The notes under the pieces were generated by a model. It searched no databases and had not been told where the DNA came from. It saw only the letters and a program-made list of their open reading frames with translations. From Cheilinus undulatus (taxonomy: Eukaryota; Chordata; Actinopteri; Labriformes; Labridae), in the NCBI RefSeq assembly GCF_018320785.1, contig NC_054866.1, positions 30,853,000 to 30,916,999 on the forward strand: a DNA stretch of 64,000 nucleotides, in the 5' to 3' direction. This document shows positions 26,901 through 36,200 of the stretch, piece after piece. Position 1 is the stretch's first letter, and each line of letters opens with the position of its first letter. A program made the position numbers and the translations under genes.

Positions 26901-29400
26901 TTGGCGGGGACAGGCCAGGGGCTCATATTTTTGTTAGAAAAGCCTGAGAAAGTGTATTTTGCATAATATGTTGCCTTTAAGTGTGTGATGACTTAATTTC
27001 ATCTCATATGCACATTTGCACCAGTTGTCTATATTGTCTTCATGTAACTGTCACATTATTGCATATTCTTATAATTTTGATTGTTTCTATTTAGCAGTCT
27101 GGCACCCTTTGCACACCTTGCAGCCATACAGTCATTGCACACAGATTTGTGGTTAAATACCTAACAAGAGCTTGTACATATTCAATTTTTCTATTTTCCT
27201 TTTTTTTAGATTAAAAGTTTAATTCCTGTACAATGAGAGCAAAGTTGAGCAGGATCAATTCCTTGTTGCGTAAACATACTTGGTCAATAAACCTGATTCT
27301 GATTCTGGCTATGTGGCATTGTTCCTGCTATCTTCACATCTTCTTCAGTTCTCTAGCTTTTCAAATTAACCTTGAGTATGTGTGGTATATCCCTCAGCTC
27401 CTCATGTAAACTAAAGTTAGAGCTGTTTCATGGGAGGAGAAGAGCACACAGTAATGGAGGGGAGGGTAAACTCCATTCAGCACATGTGACAAAACTTATG
27501 GGCAAACTAAGTGCAACATGGCACATGGCACGGTACTCATCTACTCTTGTTTTCATAAGGAGAAGGAGGAAATTGAAACTCCATTAATTGCCCAGCACTT
27601 GTCTGGCTGCTACGCAATCCTGCTTGGTATGGCAAATTTAAATTATTTCTAAACTTTTTCCACTTTTAATGTTATTTATAACAAATAAAATTCAATAGAA
27701 AAATGATTTAAAAAATATTCTAGGAGGAATTAATGAAACAAATATCTGGTTGCATAAATATGTACACCCCTAGAAGAAAACTTTGTTGAAGCACTTAAGG
27801 GTCCATCAGAGTTAGCTCAATTTGGCCAAATTTGCCCTCTCTTACTTAACTTAGTGCTACCAGTGTATTTCCACAGAAATACAGACACACTTCACAGATT
27901 TTCAGCAGGACTCAGGGCTGGACTGGCCAGGTCAAAACTTTTTTCTCTTTCTGGTGAAGAAATTCTTTTATAGATTCAGAAGAATGCTTTGGGTGAAAAC
28001 TGGCCTTTCATCTTCAGCTTTCTGGCAGAAATTCAATTCTGGTCTTAAAAGGCTTCAATCTTGCCGCTACACCCATAGTTGTGGGTTGTTACATTTGCAC
28101 CACTGATGTAAAAAATAAAGTTTTTGAGTTGACAGTGAGTAACTAAATATAGATGATAACTGTAAAATTACATACAGTAGTACAATATGGACAAAATACA
28201 ACATGCTGTATTTTTAATCAAATTCTTACAAATGCTTCCTTAGACCAAAAACCAGAAGAAGAAAGGTTGAATATACATATTTTTTAAATGCAAATGGCAA
28301 AAATATAGAAGTAATACTGGAGTTCATTGATGACTTACAAATGACCAGACGGACACTCTAAGCAGAGCTGGTGGGAGAAGTATTTTCCTCCTGGACACAC
28401 ACTGATGTCAGTCTCTTTATCAAGAGGAAGGTCTGCACTCCCTTCAGATGAGTCTAGAATCCAAATGCAATGTCAGGAAAAATGTAAAAGTCTGTCATCA
28501 ATCAATATCTCTATTAATTTCTCTTTTTAATTTTAAATTACTTTAAAATATGGAAGCCCTGAGAGGAAATGCATCCATAAAATTAATTGTACTCCTTTAT
28601 CCTAACATAAAATGTCAATTTCTTTGTTTTTTCTTATAATCTTGACTTTTTTTTCCCTCAAAACAGCAACTCTTAGGTTAAGGTCTCAAGACAACAGCCT
28701 ACATTAGTCATAATCACTGGAAAATGAAGTGAAATAAGATGTATGTCTGCTTGGGGTTTCCTTAGTTAAATATACTTACACAGACAGTGCTTAACAAATT
28801 TATTAGACCACCTGTCATATTTGTCTCAGAGACCATCCAGCATCATGAAGTGCTTTAATGCGGACTCTTTCATTTTCAGTCAGCTCTCCACGTTTTACCA
28901 TTTTGAAAAGGAATGAGGGATTTCAAACTGAACGGCTCACTGGGCTTCTCTGAGAAGTGAGAAATTAATCAAGCATAACATTCAACCACTAAAACTCATT
29001 TTTCTGTTCAGGAATGCAAGTAAATAACTTTCATTTGACATATTTATCAGGAAATATTAATGGGCTTTACTAGTTTTTTCAGTTTTTTGTAAATCAGTAT
29101 ATTTGAAATTTCATGGATAACAATAATAATTATATTTTAGCATTAAAAATATCATTTCAGTTAAAGAGCTTTTACATATTGGTGTATTAACCATTGCAGA
29201 AACATAAAAAATGATTTTGGTAATTACCAATGCTGTTAATTTAGGGCAGCTGTGGCATAAACCTTACTTTGAGTGGTGGTCTAATAAATTTGTTAAGCAC
29301 TGGATATGAAATTTGAATGGTCGTTACTCCTACCTGAGGCGAGTCCAGAATAAGTCAGCAGCAAAAAAAACCCTAAAGCTGAAAAACAAAGCAAATACAT
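1..29400 (-). CDS. Giant secreted cysteine-rich protein of tandem GCC2/GCC3 (ephrin-receptor-like) repeats; C-terminus outside window
   Basis: I assembled 44 coding exons from GT-AG boundaries (exon coordinates are in the six block entries that follow). Exon lengths sum to 6792 nt, and the phase at every one of the 43 junctions agrees, so 2264 codons read without a stop or frameshift. The start at 29400 opens a hydrophobic signal peptide ([15 protein letters not shown]) with A at -3. The rest is nearly all short modules ending in C-P-x-G-x-(Y/F)-C, followed by 20-40 residues with a second C-P-x-G-T/S; I count about 75-80 such motifs. This spacing resembles Pfam GCC2/GCC3 (ephrin-receptor-like) repeats, known from SCUBE proteins and Eph receptors. 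No EGF, CUB or kinase module and no membrane segment was seen in the part present. N-glycosylation sequons are frequent. Secreted or cell-surface location is inferred; the function is unknown and I recognise no named gene. Intron losses or extra small exons cannot be excluded without RNA data. Confidence 0.88.
1905..3045. mobile_element. Tc1/mariner remnant with two head-to-head transposase arms (fold-back)
   Basis: From about 1905 to 2350 the plus strand matches the 5' part of a fish Tc1 transposase gene: ATTGATTGGACATGATTTGG, then the [12 protein letters not shown] helix-turn-helix region. From about 2350 to 2835 the same segment recurs in reverse orientation, with MRSKELS-type sequence on the minus strand. 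A 3' Tc1 end follows on the plus strand at about 2845-3035 (AGGGTCTGAATACTTATG, then GGGGTCTAAATACTTTCTG). Both arms are broken by stops and lack the catalytic half. It sits in the intron between exons 40 and 41 of the Cys-rich gene. Confidence 0.8.
4128..5780. other. Intron of the Cys-rich gene, possible degraded DNA transposon
   Basis: No exon with the cysteine motif is visible here in either frame. The stretch at roughly 4940-5520 has the look of a nonautonomous element (TCTCAAATCACATACTTCTG near its left end and a related GTACTCAAAATG segment near its right), but I could not identify clean terminal repeats. The rest is AT-rich intronic sequence. Confidence 0.3.
6499..12361 (-). CDS. Giant Cys-rich gene, exons 29-36
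   Basis: Exons are 12164-12361, 11915-12064, 11142-11321, 8380-8496, 7686-7835, 7405-7557, 6902-7111 and 6499-6603. All junctions in this block are phase 1, so each exon is symmetric and could be duplicated or lost without a frameshift. Modules include [96 protein letters not shown] and [10 protein letters not shown]. The 2.6-kb intron 8497-11141 is filled with nonautonomous transposon copies and a SINE. Confidence 0.86.
9126..10032 (-). mobile_element. Nonautonomous DNA transposon copy, interrupted by a SINE
   Basis: The right end reads GAATACTTTTTATAGGCACTG, the reverse complement of the left end of the copy at 20453. Internal landmarks are shared in reverse order with that copy (AATGTCAAAGTGAAAAA, CTCTGAGTTGCTTGGA, GATGTTCAGTGCCTTGGAA). 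The left end is degraded and begins near a poly-A run. The element is split by the SINE at 9728-9950. It is intronic in the Cys-rich gene. Confidence 0.65.
9728..9950 (+). mobile_element. tRNA-derived SINE with 16-bp target-site duplication
   Basis: The element begins GGGGAGCAGGTGGCCTAGTG, which contains an A-box-like GTGGCCTAGTGG. It has a B-box-like GGTTCGAATC near 9817 and ends in AAATCTTAACC plus a poly-A tail of about 19. It is flanked by a perfect repeat, AAAAAAGTCAAATTAT, at 9712-9727 and again ending at 9960. Between the two promoter boxes lies a 23-nt sequence around 9778-9800 that is repeated in inverted form around 9846-9868. This is not a functional tRNA gene. Confidence 0.85.
10040..10840 (-). 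mobile_element. Second, degraded copy of the same nonautonomous transposon family
   Basis: The segment shares with the element at 9126-10032 the strings CAGTGTCTTGGAACTGCTTTTGTATC, CTCTGAGTTGCTTGGAGTC, CTTCATGGTGTAATGTTG and a terminal block with CTTTGACATTAAAAGG. It also has an extra left portion with GAGGTCTGGACTTTGACTCGG. Terminal repeats are poorly preserved, so the ends are approximate. Confidence 0.5.
12681..13124. mobile_element. MITE with AGGTARCRCTTTAT terminal inverted repeats
   Basis: The left end AGGTAGCGCTTTATATAAAG pairs with the right end, whose reverse complement reads AGGTAACACTTTATTTGAAGG. The interior repeats CATGACAATG and GTCATA motifs and has no ORF. It lies in an intron and ends about 30 bp from exon 28 of the Cys-rich gene. 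Confidence 0.65.
13155..17750 (-). CDS. Giant Cys-rich gene, exons 19-28
   Basis: Exons are 17602-17750, 17336-17504, 17090-17224, 15952-16104, 15002-15203, 14272-14412, 13990-14175, 13648-13719, 13389-13494 and 13155-13288. Modules include [100 protein letters not shown] and [11 protein letters not shown]. Exons 20-22 have phase-0 junctions, and exon 23 onward returns to phase 1. Exon 26 (72 bp) is the smallest repeat exon and carries half a module. One unit in exon 20 reads EEGYFTLEG, missing the usual cysteine after Y-F, the only clear loss of that residue I noticed. Confidence 0.85.
16303..16841. repeat. Long inverted repeat (arms about 110 bp), fold-back element
   Basis: The left arm (16303-16410) and the right arm (about 16725-16841) are near-perfect reverse complements, sharing for example ATGCTTCTTGGC, GTAAGGAACATGCATTTGTG and GGATGAGCAGCAGAGCTGAG. 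The 310-bp spacer has no feature I recognise. It is intronic in the Cys-rich gene, between exons 21 and 22. Confidence 0.75.
18007..20259 (-). CDS. Giant Cys-rich gene, exons 12-18
   Basis: Exons are 20035-20259, 19694-19835, 19441-19564, 18849-19040, 18604-18741, 18289-18471 and 18007-18201. Modules include [79 protein letters not shown] and [11 protein letters not shown]. From exon 14 on, every junction in this block is phase 0, unlike the phase-1 junctions before it, so this block probably arose by its own round of tandem exon duplication. The acceptor of exon 17 is the TTTTAG ending at 18472, not the nearer ACAG, because only the former keeps phase 0. Confidence 0.85.
20453..21135 (+). 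mobile_element. Nonautonomous Tc1-like transposon copy (family of 9126-10032)
   Basis: It begins CAGTGCCTATAAATAGTATTC followed by ATCAATCATGGTCAATATAATTTGG, and ends in a mirror segment (GATATTGATCATGATTGATG then TTAGGGTTTTGTATTC). The ends are imperfect inverted repeats. The interior carries CCAAGCAACTCAGAGAAAAG and AGGCACTGAACATCTCCC in the orientation opposite to the copy at 9126. There is no transposase ORF. Confidence 0.65.
21824..22356. mobile_element. MITE copy 1 with CAGTGCTTAACAAATT terminal repeats and TA target site
   Basis: The left end CAGTGCTTAACAAATTCACT and the right end AATAAATTTGTTAAGCACTG are inverted repeats extending into a CTAGACCACC / GGTGGTCTA block (slightly separated on the right). 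TA flanks both ends, the usual Tc1/mariner target. A second copy is at 28785-29302. Confidence 0.8.
22491..25548 (-). CDS. Giant Cys-rich gene, exons 3-11
   Basis: Exons are 25461-25548, 25030-25218, 24801-24906, 24443-24679, 24249-24350, 23844-24035, 23534-23644, 22835-23027 and 22491-22627. Readable modules include [74 protein letters not shown] and [11 protein letters not shown]. The first two exons end in phase 0 and the rest mostly in phase 1. For exon 9 the tempting upstream acceptors break the frame. The acceptor ending at 23645 restores it and gives the expected [13 protein letters not shown] junction. The module in exons 4-6 is less regular than later ones (extra C-x-C, longer loops), which may mark a distinct N-terminal subregion. 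Confidence 0.85.
26440..26980 (+). repeat. Dispersed fish repeat, copy 1 of 3
   Basis: The copy starts near TATTTTACCCCTTTAAGACA and ends near GTATTTTGCATAATATG. Internal landmarks shared with the copies at 58330 and 61099 are AAAACATGCCTGTGAAGTT, CTGTTTCAGCCCTGCTCA and GAGCTGTCTGACTCCGCC. There is no coding potential. The ends look like short inverted repeats (CACATATTTT type), consistent with a MITE, but I cannot name the family. Confidence 0.65.
27690..28130. repeat. Probable degraded DNA transposon in intron 2 of the Cys-rich gene
   Basis: Strings such as TGGTTGCATAAATATGTACACCCCT, a run of Tc1-type spacer sequence and a CATAGTTGTGGGTTGTTACA end suggest an old nonautonomous element. There are no intact ends and no ORF. 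The remainder of the 2.8-kb intron 25549-28338 holds the dispersed repeat at 26440 and otherwise AT-rich sequence. Confidence 0.3.
28339..29400 (-). CDS. Giant Cys-rich gene, exons 1-2: signal peptide and N-terminal linker
   Basis: Exon 1 is 29334-29400 and exon 2 is 28339-28453. Exon 1 encodes 22 residues that are almost entirely hydrophobic, typical of a signal peptide, ending just after an A-S that suits signal peptidase. Exon 2 encodes an acidic low-cysteine linker ([13 protein letters not shown]) followed by the first cysteine module ([16 protein letters not shown]). The junction phases are 1 and 2. The intron between them (28454-29333) contains a 518-bp MITE. The 5' UTR and promoter must lie above 29400, in the 0.9-kb gap shared with the divergent Ig receptor gene. 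Confidence 0.8.
28785..29302. mobile_element. MITE copy 2 of the 21824 family
   Basis: It is colinear with the copy at 21824-22356, with the same orientation, the same CATATTTGTCTCAGAGACC and CAGCATCATGAAGTGC landmarks and the same ends CAGTGCTTAAC / GTTAAGCACTG. It differs by several small indels and lacks a clean TA on its flanks. Both copies are intronic in the Cys-rich gene; this one is 31 bp from the donor side of exon 1. Confidence 0.8.
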
Positions 29401-30299
29401 TGTTTCTCCTGATCAGATCACTCAATCTCATATCACTGGTTGCATTTTGTTTGCATTTTCATTAATGCGCTTTATTCTACGCCTGCATGACTGATAGTCT
29501 AAAGGCAGGAGAGTGAGAGGCCTTCAGGCAGTGAGAGTGAAACAGGAGCATGAAATGCGATTCCCTTGTGAGTGCCCTCGCCGATAATGGTGTGCCATGA
29601 TGTTCTGTAACTGTACCTTCTACTTTCATAATGCATGGCTGTGTGCTAAAGCTAACCTAGATATTGTCTCAGTTAGAGGATCAGTTTAATTATTTATATC
29701 ACTCATGTAAGGGATTAGAGAGAGAATCAAATGTGGAAAAGATATGAAGAATTAGATGGATTTGTGTGAATTTAGAGGCTTAAACAGAATGTTTTGATTG
29801 AAAATATTTTTTTTCCTCAAAGAATGATCTCCTACAAATAAATTATTCAATTTTACTTAAAAATAATGCCAAACACATCTTCTGATCTTAGTGAGTGAGC
29901 TGCAGAGTTGCATCTGCAGATAAGCACAGACAGCATTTCCTTTTTAGGAGCAAGGTGCCAAATTTAAACTTTGAGCATTTATACTACAGGTAAAATTTAG
30001 TTAACTTAAATGCATCAGTTCCCTTTGAGTATCACAAGATTACTGTTTTGCCCCTTATATTGTAAACAGATATGATCTTTGCAGGAAGTAGGGTGCAATA
30101 AATGGAAAATTCAGACTTATTTTTACACAGCTCTGAGAACTGAAACATGCCACATCCTGTTCCCCCTTACCCAGGGGTTGGAGCAAATGTGTGGTATTAA
30201 AGTGCATGATTCTGCAGGTGCAAACATTGGCAACCACTAGAGCACAACATATTTGATTGCATGTCTTACAAGAGGAGTCAGAAAAAGCAAGGAACAGGC
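29401..30299. promoter_or_regulatory. Shared upstream region between two divergent genes
   Basis: The Cys-rich gene starts leftward at 29400 and the Ig receptor starts rightward at 30300, so both promoters must lie within these 899 bp unless untranslated first exons exist elsewhere. The stretch has no ORF of note. I see no convincing TATA box or CpG-rich core. A TTCACTTCACTTCAC-like run precedes the receptor ATG. Confidence 0.45.
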
Positions 30300-33200
30300 A
30301 TGATGATCTCACTTCACTTCACTTTGCTAATCTTTTGCATGGCACAAGGTAAAGTATATACACTCTTTGTCATTGGATTTAATGAGTACATACCTCAGGT
30401 TTAAAAAAATGCATTCATCATCTCAAGAAAACTTGTATTTTATGCTATATTGCATCATTTATTGCAGGATTCATGAGCTGTGTCAGTATGAGGATGGCTG
30501 TGGATGTCTTAACTGTAGCTTTAGGAGAATCTCATATGTTAAACTGCACCTTCAACTGCTCGTCTGGATTTGTTCGTGGCTGCTGGAGTAAATCATCCGA
30601 TAAGTCAGCTTGTCTCGGGAATCACACACGGTGCACAGTGTCTCTTCATCTGTCAAATGTATCCACCGAAGATCTCAAGACAAACTACACCTGCTACACA
30701 GAAGATAGAAATGACATTTGGCTTCAACAAAAAACAGTGCTTACTGTTAGGCTGCAGCTTAGAGGTAGACAAGCATAATCATAAATATAATACAATTATG
30801 AAGACAATGTTTAGAACTGTAATGCGCAGATGTCATTTAAAGGCTTGTTTTTTATTGGTCGGTTAAGGTCGGACACCAGCCCCAAACAGGACAGTCAGCC
30901 CAAAGACTGAAACTAAAAATGGTGAGTCTTCAAATTGTCAAAATATCCTGTAAAATATTCCACAGCTGTAACTATACAATATATGTATTATTTTCTCTAA
31001 ATTTGTCAGCATCTACTCCTGCAAAACCAAGTGATCCAAGTGGAGGTTAGTGAGCATTTATCAAACAGGATTTTTTGTTATAGATAAAATGTCAACACTT
31101 CATATGAGCGAATTTTCTATGCATGAATGACTTTTATGTATTTTCATTTTATGTATTTAAGCTCATGCTTATGGTGACTGAGGTTTATGTGTGGTTTCTG
31201 CGAACAGGAGAGTTTACTGGAATCAAGATATTAGCAACAGTAACAGTCACTGTTGCCATGGTGCTTGCAGCTTTGGCAGCTTACCTGTGTCTGAACCGGA
31301 ACAGACAAAGCTTAAATTGTAAAGGTGAATACCAAATATTTCACTATGAGCTTGCACTTGCTGTAAAAGATGAATCCTCATAAGTAAGTTATAGACACCG
31401 TTATAATTATGTTTAATTTCATGCATTATGTCACAATCACCAGGGCAGCATGCTGGGTCCAGGTCAGGGTGAGTATAAGGATACTTGAGAATTACTTAAA
31501 TAAATCTGTTTTAAATTATTTTGAAAAATCGATGAGACCAGTAAAAAAAATCTATGGCAATCTGCGATCTACAAGACATCACTTCTATTATTTTCTGTCC
31601 TCTTATCATAAAGATATATTTTTTAAATAATGTAAAAATTTGAAAGAGGGATCACGCCGTAAGTCATTTTGCCACTCACTGTAACTAATGTCTATTTTGT
31701 GTGATTCCAAATAAAAAAACACACAGAAAATTATTCCATCAAATGCAGGGAGTTTCTTTAGACCTTAATAAGATTTGAATCATACAATCAAAATTAGATT
31801 ATTTTAAGATTTAACCCCTTAAAGCCTGATAACCCTTAATAGCCTGAAAATTCTTTTTTTTTTTTTTAATGAAATGTGTATTTTACCTTCTGAAAAACAA
31901 AAAAGAAAAATTGCCATGAAGTTTTACCTATAATTTTGTTGCACCAAATTTGATATACCAGCCATTTTTGGCAATTGATAATCCACTGCAGGGTTTTTAT
32001 CAATTATCAGCTTGAAGTTTTTTAAGTAATTCATAGATCATGTTGATTAGATAGAGGTCATAAAAGTGTGTATTAAATATGATACAAAAGGCTTTAAGGG
32101 GTTAAGTCTACTTCTATCTTAGGTCCACATATGAGGGAAAAAAGTGATGCGTAATGTGTGTGATGTTTAGTTATTGTGATAATGATATCAAGCTTGATTT
32201 TTTTCTATAAAACACCCTATACTGAAGAATTAGTATAGTATATTTAGTTATAGCTGCTGGTAACATCTTTCTTCTAAATCCTTAATAACTTAAGCATTTT
32301 TTTACCACAGCTTTTGCAACAATTACTCAGAGGTTTAGCGAGCTTGAGTTTCATCACACTGTATGAAAACAGTGTAAGAGTGAGTTAAATGTAGACATGT
32401 TGAGTGAGGGGTGTTCGCATTTTAAGAATTAGATCTATTTTATTAAATTAGACTTTTTAATGTGTTTATTGCAAAAGCTCACATTGTAAGAACTATGAAA
32501 TTTCAACAAATTTTGATGGGTTCATTCCATTCTTACATGTTTTTGTATTAAATTGATGAAGTTTCTATGAGTATTTACACATTCTGATGCATTAAATAAA
32601 AACATTTTATTGTTTTAAACCTCCTGGTATGAAAAAGTAATAAAGATAATACATTAATATTAATGATAATTTCTTGGATTCATATTGCATCTTTCACAGG
32701 ACCCAAGGTCACTTTATAGAAGTATAAGTAGGGTAGTGCTGAAAGTTTTGGCAACCTAAATTTTGATAGCTTCTATTACTTTCATGCATTTCATGCATTT
32801 CTAATTACAGGTCACCTTTACCTCCTCACGCTGTCCGCCTACCAGTAAATGGTAAACAAAACTGAAACTATCAAAAATGAAATGAAGTTCAAAGATGTTT
32901 TTCAGCTCTGTCATTCTTATCTGTTATACTACCCTGCAGGGCCACCCTCCACGCAAAGTGAGAGAGTAACTCTGAGGATTCCAACACCAGGTAAGAGGAT
33001 ATTTGGATCAGCAGCACCGCCACACTTTTGACTGTGCAGCATCCCTGTTAAAGACTGATATTTGCTGATGTACCGAATCCTTACTTTTATCTAGATAATG
33101 AAAGTGACACTGAGGTGCCATATGCTGACATTATGATCACTGTACGAGGGGTCAGTACACCAGAGCTCACTCAGGTGGGCTATCTGACTCCTGGGGATCA

Positions 33201-36200
33201 AAAAGAGGTGAGCCTCACACTCAGCATGTTTGTTGCTTATCTTAAAGATGCCAAATTCATGACAGTCTATTGTCTGTTCCATTAAAAAAGCTGGATTTTG
33301 ACACAGAAGATGAAATATATTGTCTTATACCAAAAATGTCACTGTTGGTGATCACTTCATATTCATTGCTGCTAATTTGATTTATAAACACTTAGACTGA
33401 AGGTCAGGTAAGGAGCAACTGAATATACTGAGCATCAGTGTCTAGGAGGTGTCTGAAAAATTTAGAATATTAACAGAGTTTAAAAGTCAATAAAATTACA
33501 CAACTTTTTAAAAAAGTTTTTACACATTTCACAAGTAAGGAACTGTATAAATATACAATATAGGTGCAACTAGTTTCCAATTAATAAGGTGATATGGACT
33601 AAACACAAAATACATTTTGCAGTACAATTTAATACAAAACATAGCTATACAAACTTTCCAGACATACTTGGATACACACTTGTCTAACTAATCATAACCT
33701 TCATTGGGGTAAGAAGTGCTTCAGATGCACTAAATTTGATTGTATTGGTGTAGACACTCTAATAAGCAAAAAAAGATAAATCCATAGCTTATTTTTGGCT
33801 GACCGCTGAGGTCAACCCTACACATGGCAATGTCTGTGTCTGAGTTAGTAACTGAGTGAGTGAGTCACTATAATTTATAAGCCATAGAATACAGAGTTGC
33901 GTTTGCTTGTACTGAAGGCTGTCAGTGATGGCTGCCTCTACTGTGGTGACTAGAGCCATACATACAGAGTTGCGCTATGAGCGGGGTTTACTTGTGCTGA
34001 AAGCCCTCTAATGGCTGCCTCCACTGCTCTAAATACTCAGATAAAGCTTTAGCCAGGCCTCTGCTTAACTAGAACTCTGCTGACCTGCTTTGGCATGACT
34101 ATGTGATAGTTGAGGGGGAAAAGGTAAGTTCCTGTGTGAATGCTTGTGTACGCTGGCTGCTCATGTAAGGATTAGCTCTGAATTAATCACAGCAGCACTT
34201 TGTTAAAACTGGACATTTCTTTATTAAAACAAGTGAAGACAGCAACAGTAAGAGCTTTCTGTAACAGAAAGGGTGGTTTTGCTCTTCTGCCTAACCGCTT
34301 CAGCGTGTGTGGTAGTTAAAGGGGGAAAGGGTTGCTTGTTGTGCTTGTATACAATGGCTGCTAGCCAAATTTTAGCTCGGCCTTAGCCAGACCAACACAT
34401 TTCTTCATCACAGTTGGTGCTGAGAACAACACGGAAAGCTTTCTGCAACAGAAAATGATGTTGTCGCTCTTCTGTCATCCCGCTTTGGCATGATTATGAT
34501 AGTTATGGGAAAGGGTTAGTTGTTGTACATATAAAGCTAATGAGTTGTTGTGTCCTGGTTAATGATTCAACTAGCAGGCTTGTCATTAGCTGGGACTGAG
34601 CCACAGCAGCACTTTTGTCTGAATCAGACATCGTGTCTCAATCCAAACAAACGCAGAGAGCAACACTGAAAGTTTTCTGTGACAGAAAAAATGTTCTCAC
34701 TCTACTCCCGGTCTGTTACGGCATGTATTGTCCGGCGTTAGCTATTAGCTTGGACATTGCTGTAGGACCGCTGCAGTTTTCCTCGAACTGGACCGCTGTT
34801 CTTGTAATTGATTCAGACTCATGATTGGAGACTCCTGCACAATCTTGGGTTTTTAACTTTTCCATCATGAGCTCCTCCCCTCTGTCACTCTTCCTCCTAT
34901 TGTCCTTTTCTCTTTGACTGTTCACGCGTCTTTTATGCAGCAGCATCGGCCGCTCTCCTCTCATCCTCGTCTGCTTTCATGCTGCATAAAAATGACACAC
35001 AAACGCGACGCTCATGCACACACCTATACTGAAATACACACTAACATGTTGGTAGTGTAGACTTCAGGCTTCTATCTGTTAAGGGCAAAAGTTTCAGAAT
35101 ACTGGAGGATAAACAGCAGAACTTTATCCTCTTAAAGCTCCTCTTGGACCACCTCTGCTTTTCCTGACATGAGCAATGTCTCAGGTCTGCTCCTGGCCAC
35201 AGGTTACACGGAGAGGAAGATGTGCATCAGCGCTGTGTGTGTCTGTGTCACACACGTGAGCCAGAGGTGTGCGCTATGTTAAAAAAATATTTGGTAAATA
35301 TTCCCTTAATACTATATGATTATGGGAAACAAATAAATGTCAAAATCTCCGCATTTGAGTTGTTAAGAGAGCGCTACTTAAACGTTTAGCACGTCTTTTT
35401 TTTGCAGGGAATATGATAAATGTGCTGTTTGTAGATCATTAACGGATATAAAAAAAACATTAGGGACACTGAAGTAGAAATTCAGCTCAATTTCACACAT
35501 ATAAAGACCCTTAACACACCTGTCTGAGGAGAATTACAAATGTAAATGAAACCTGCTGCAGTTTTTCTTTTATTTAAGAATAAAGACTTCATTAACAGTT
35601 AGTGTTTTATTGATAGTATAAACTTTCTATCATTAAAGACTTATATCTGACAAAAAACATTTAATCTCCAGTGACACTGTCTGTCTCTATCAGTGAAGTC
35701 TGACACATGTCTCTGTAGTGTTTCATACACAGAGTAGAGCTTTATTAAGAGGAGAGACAGGACAGCATGTAGCTGTACATTTAAGTAGCCACAATAAATT
35801 TGGCTCACAAAAAAATAACAATAATGACAAAATCACTCTGCCACTCAGGCATTTCAACAGGCATCCCAGATAGTTGCAGTCAGCCATATACTAGGTCTCA
35901 ACCTTGTCTTGTTTAACATTGTAGTCTTTAGTCTCCTATGGGAGCCTTATGAGCACAAAACCAGACAAAAATAAGATCTACATTGACAAGACAAACAATT
36001 AATGAGACTAATATACAAAATATATGATTCATATCCGAGATCTCATCTTCATGTATTCAGAGTCTTATTTCTATCTTGGTTACTCTTCTTACTCATCCTG
36101 CCGCAAGTGATCTTTGTGAGACGGGGCTTTGAATCTGAAACCCATACTGCATGTGGGATTGACAATCCAAAAAACAAATCATTTACAATGAAAAAAAAAT

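Noticed and set aside
27372..27587. 71-codon plus-strand ORF in intron 2 of the Cys-rich gene
   Set aside because: No coding signature, no splice logic, and surrounded by repeats.
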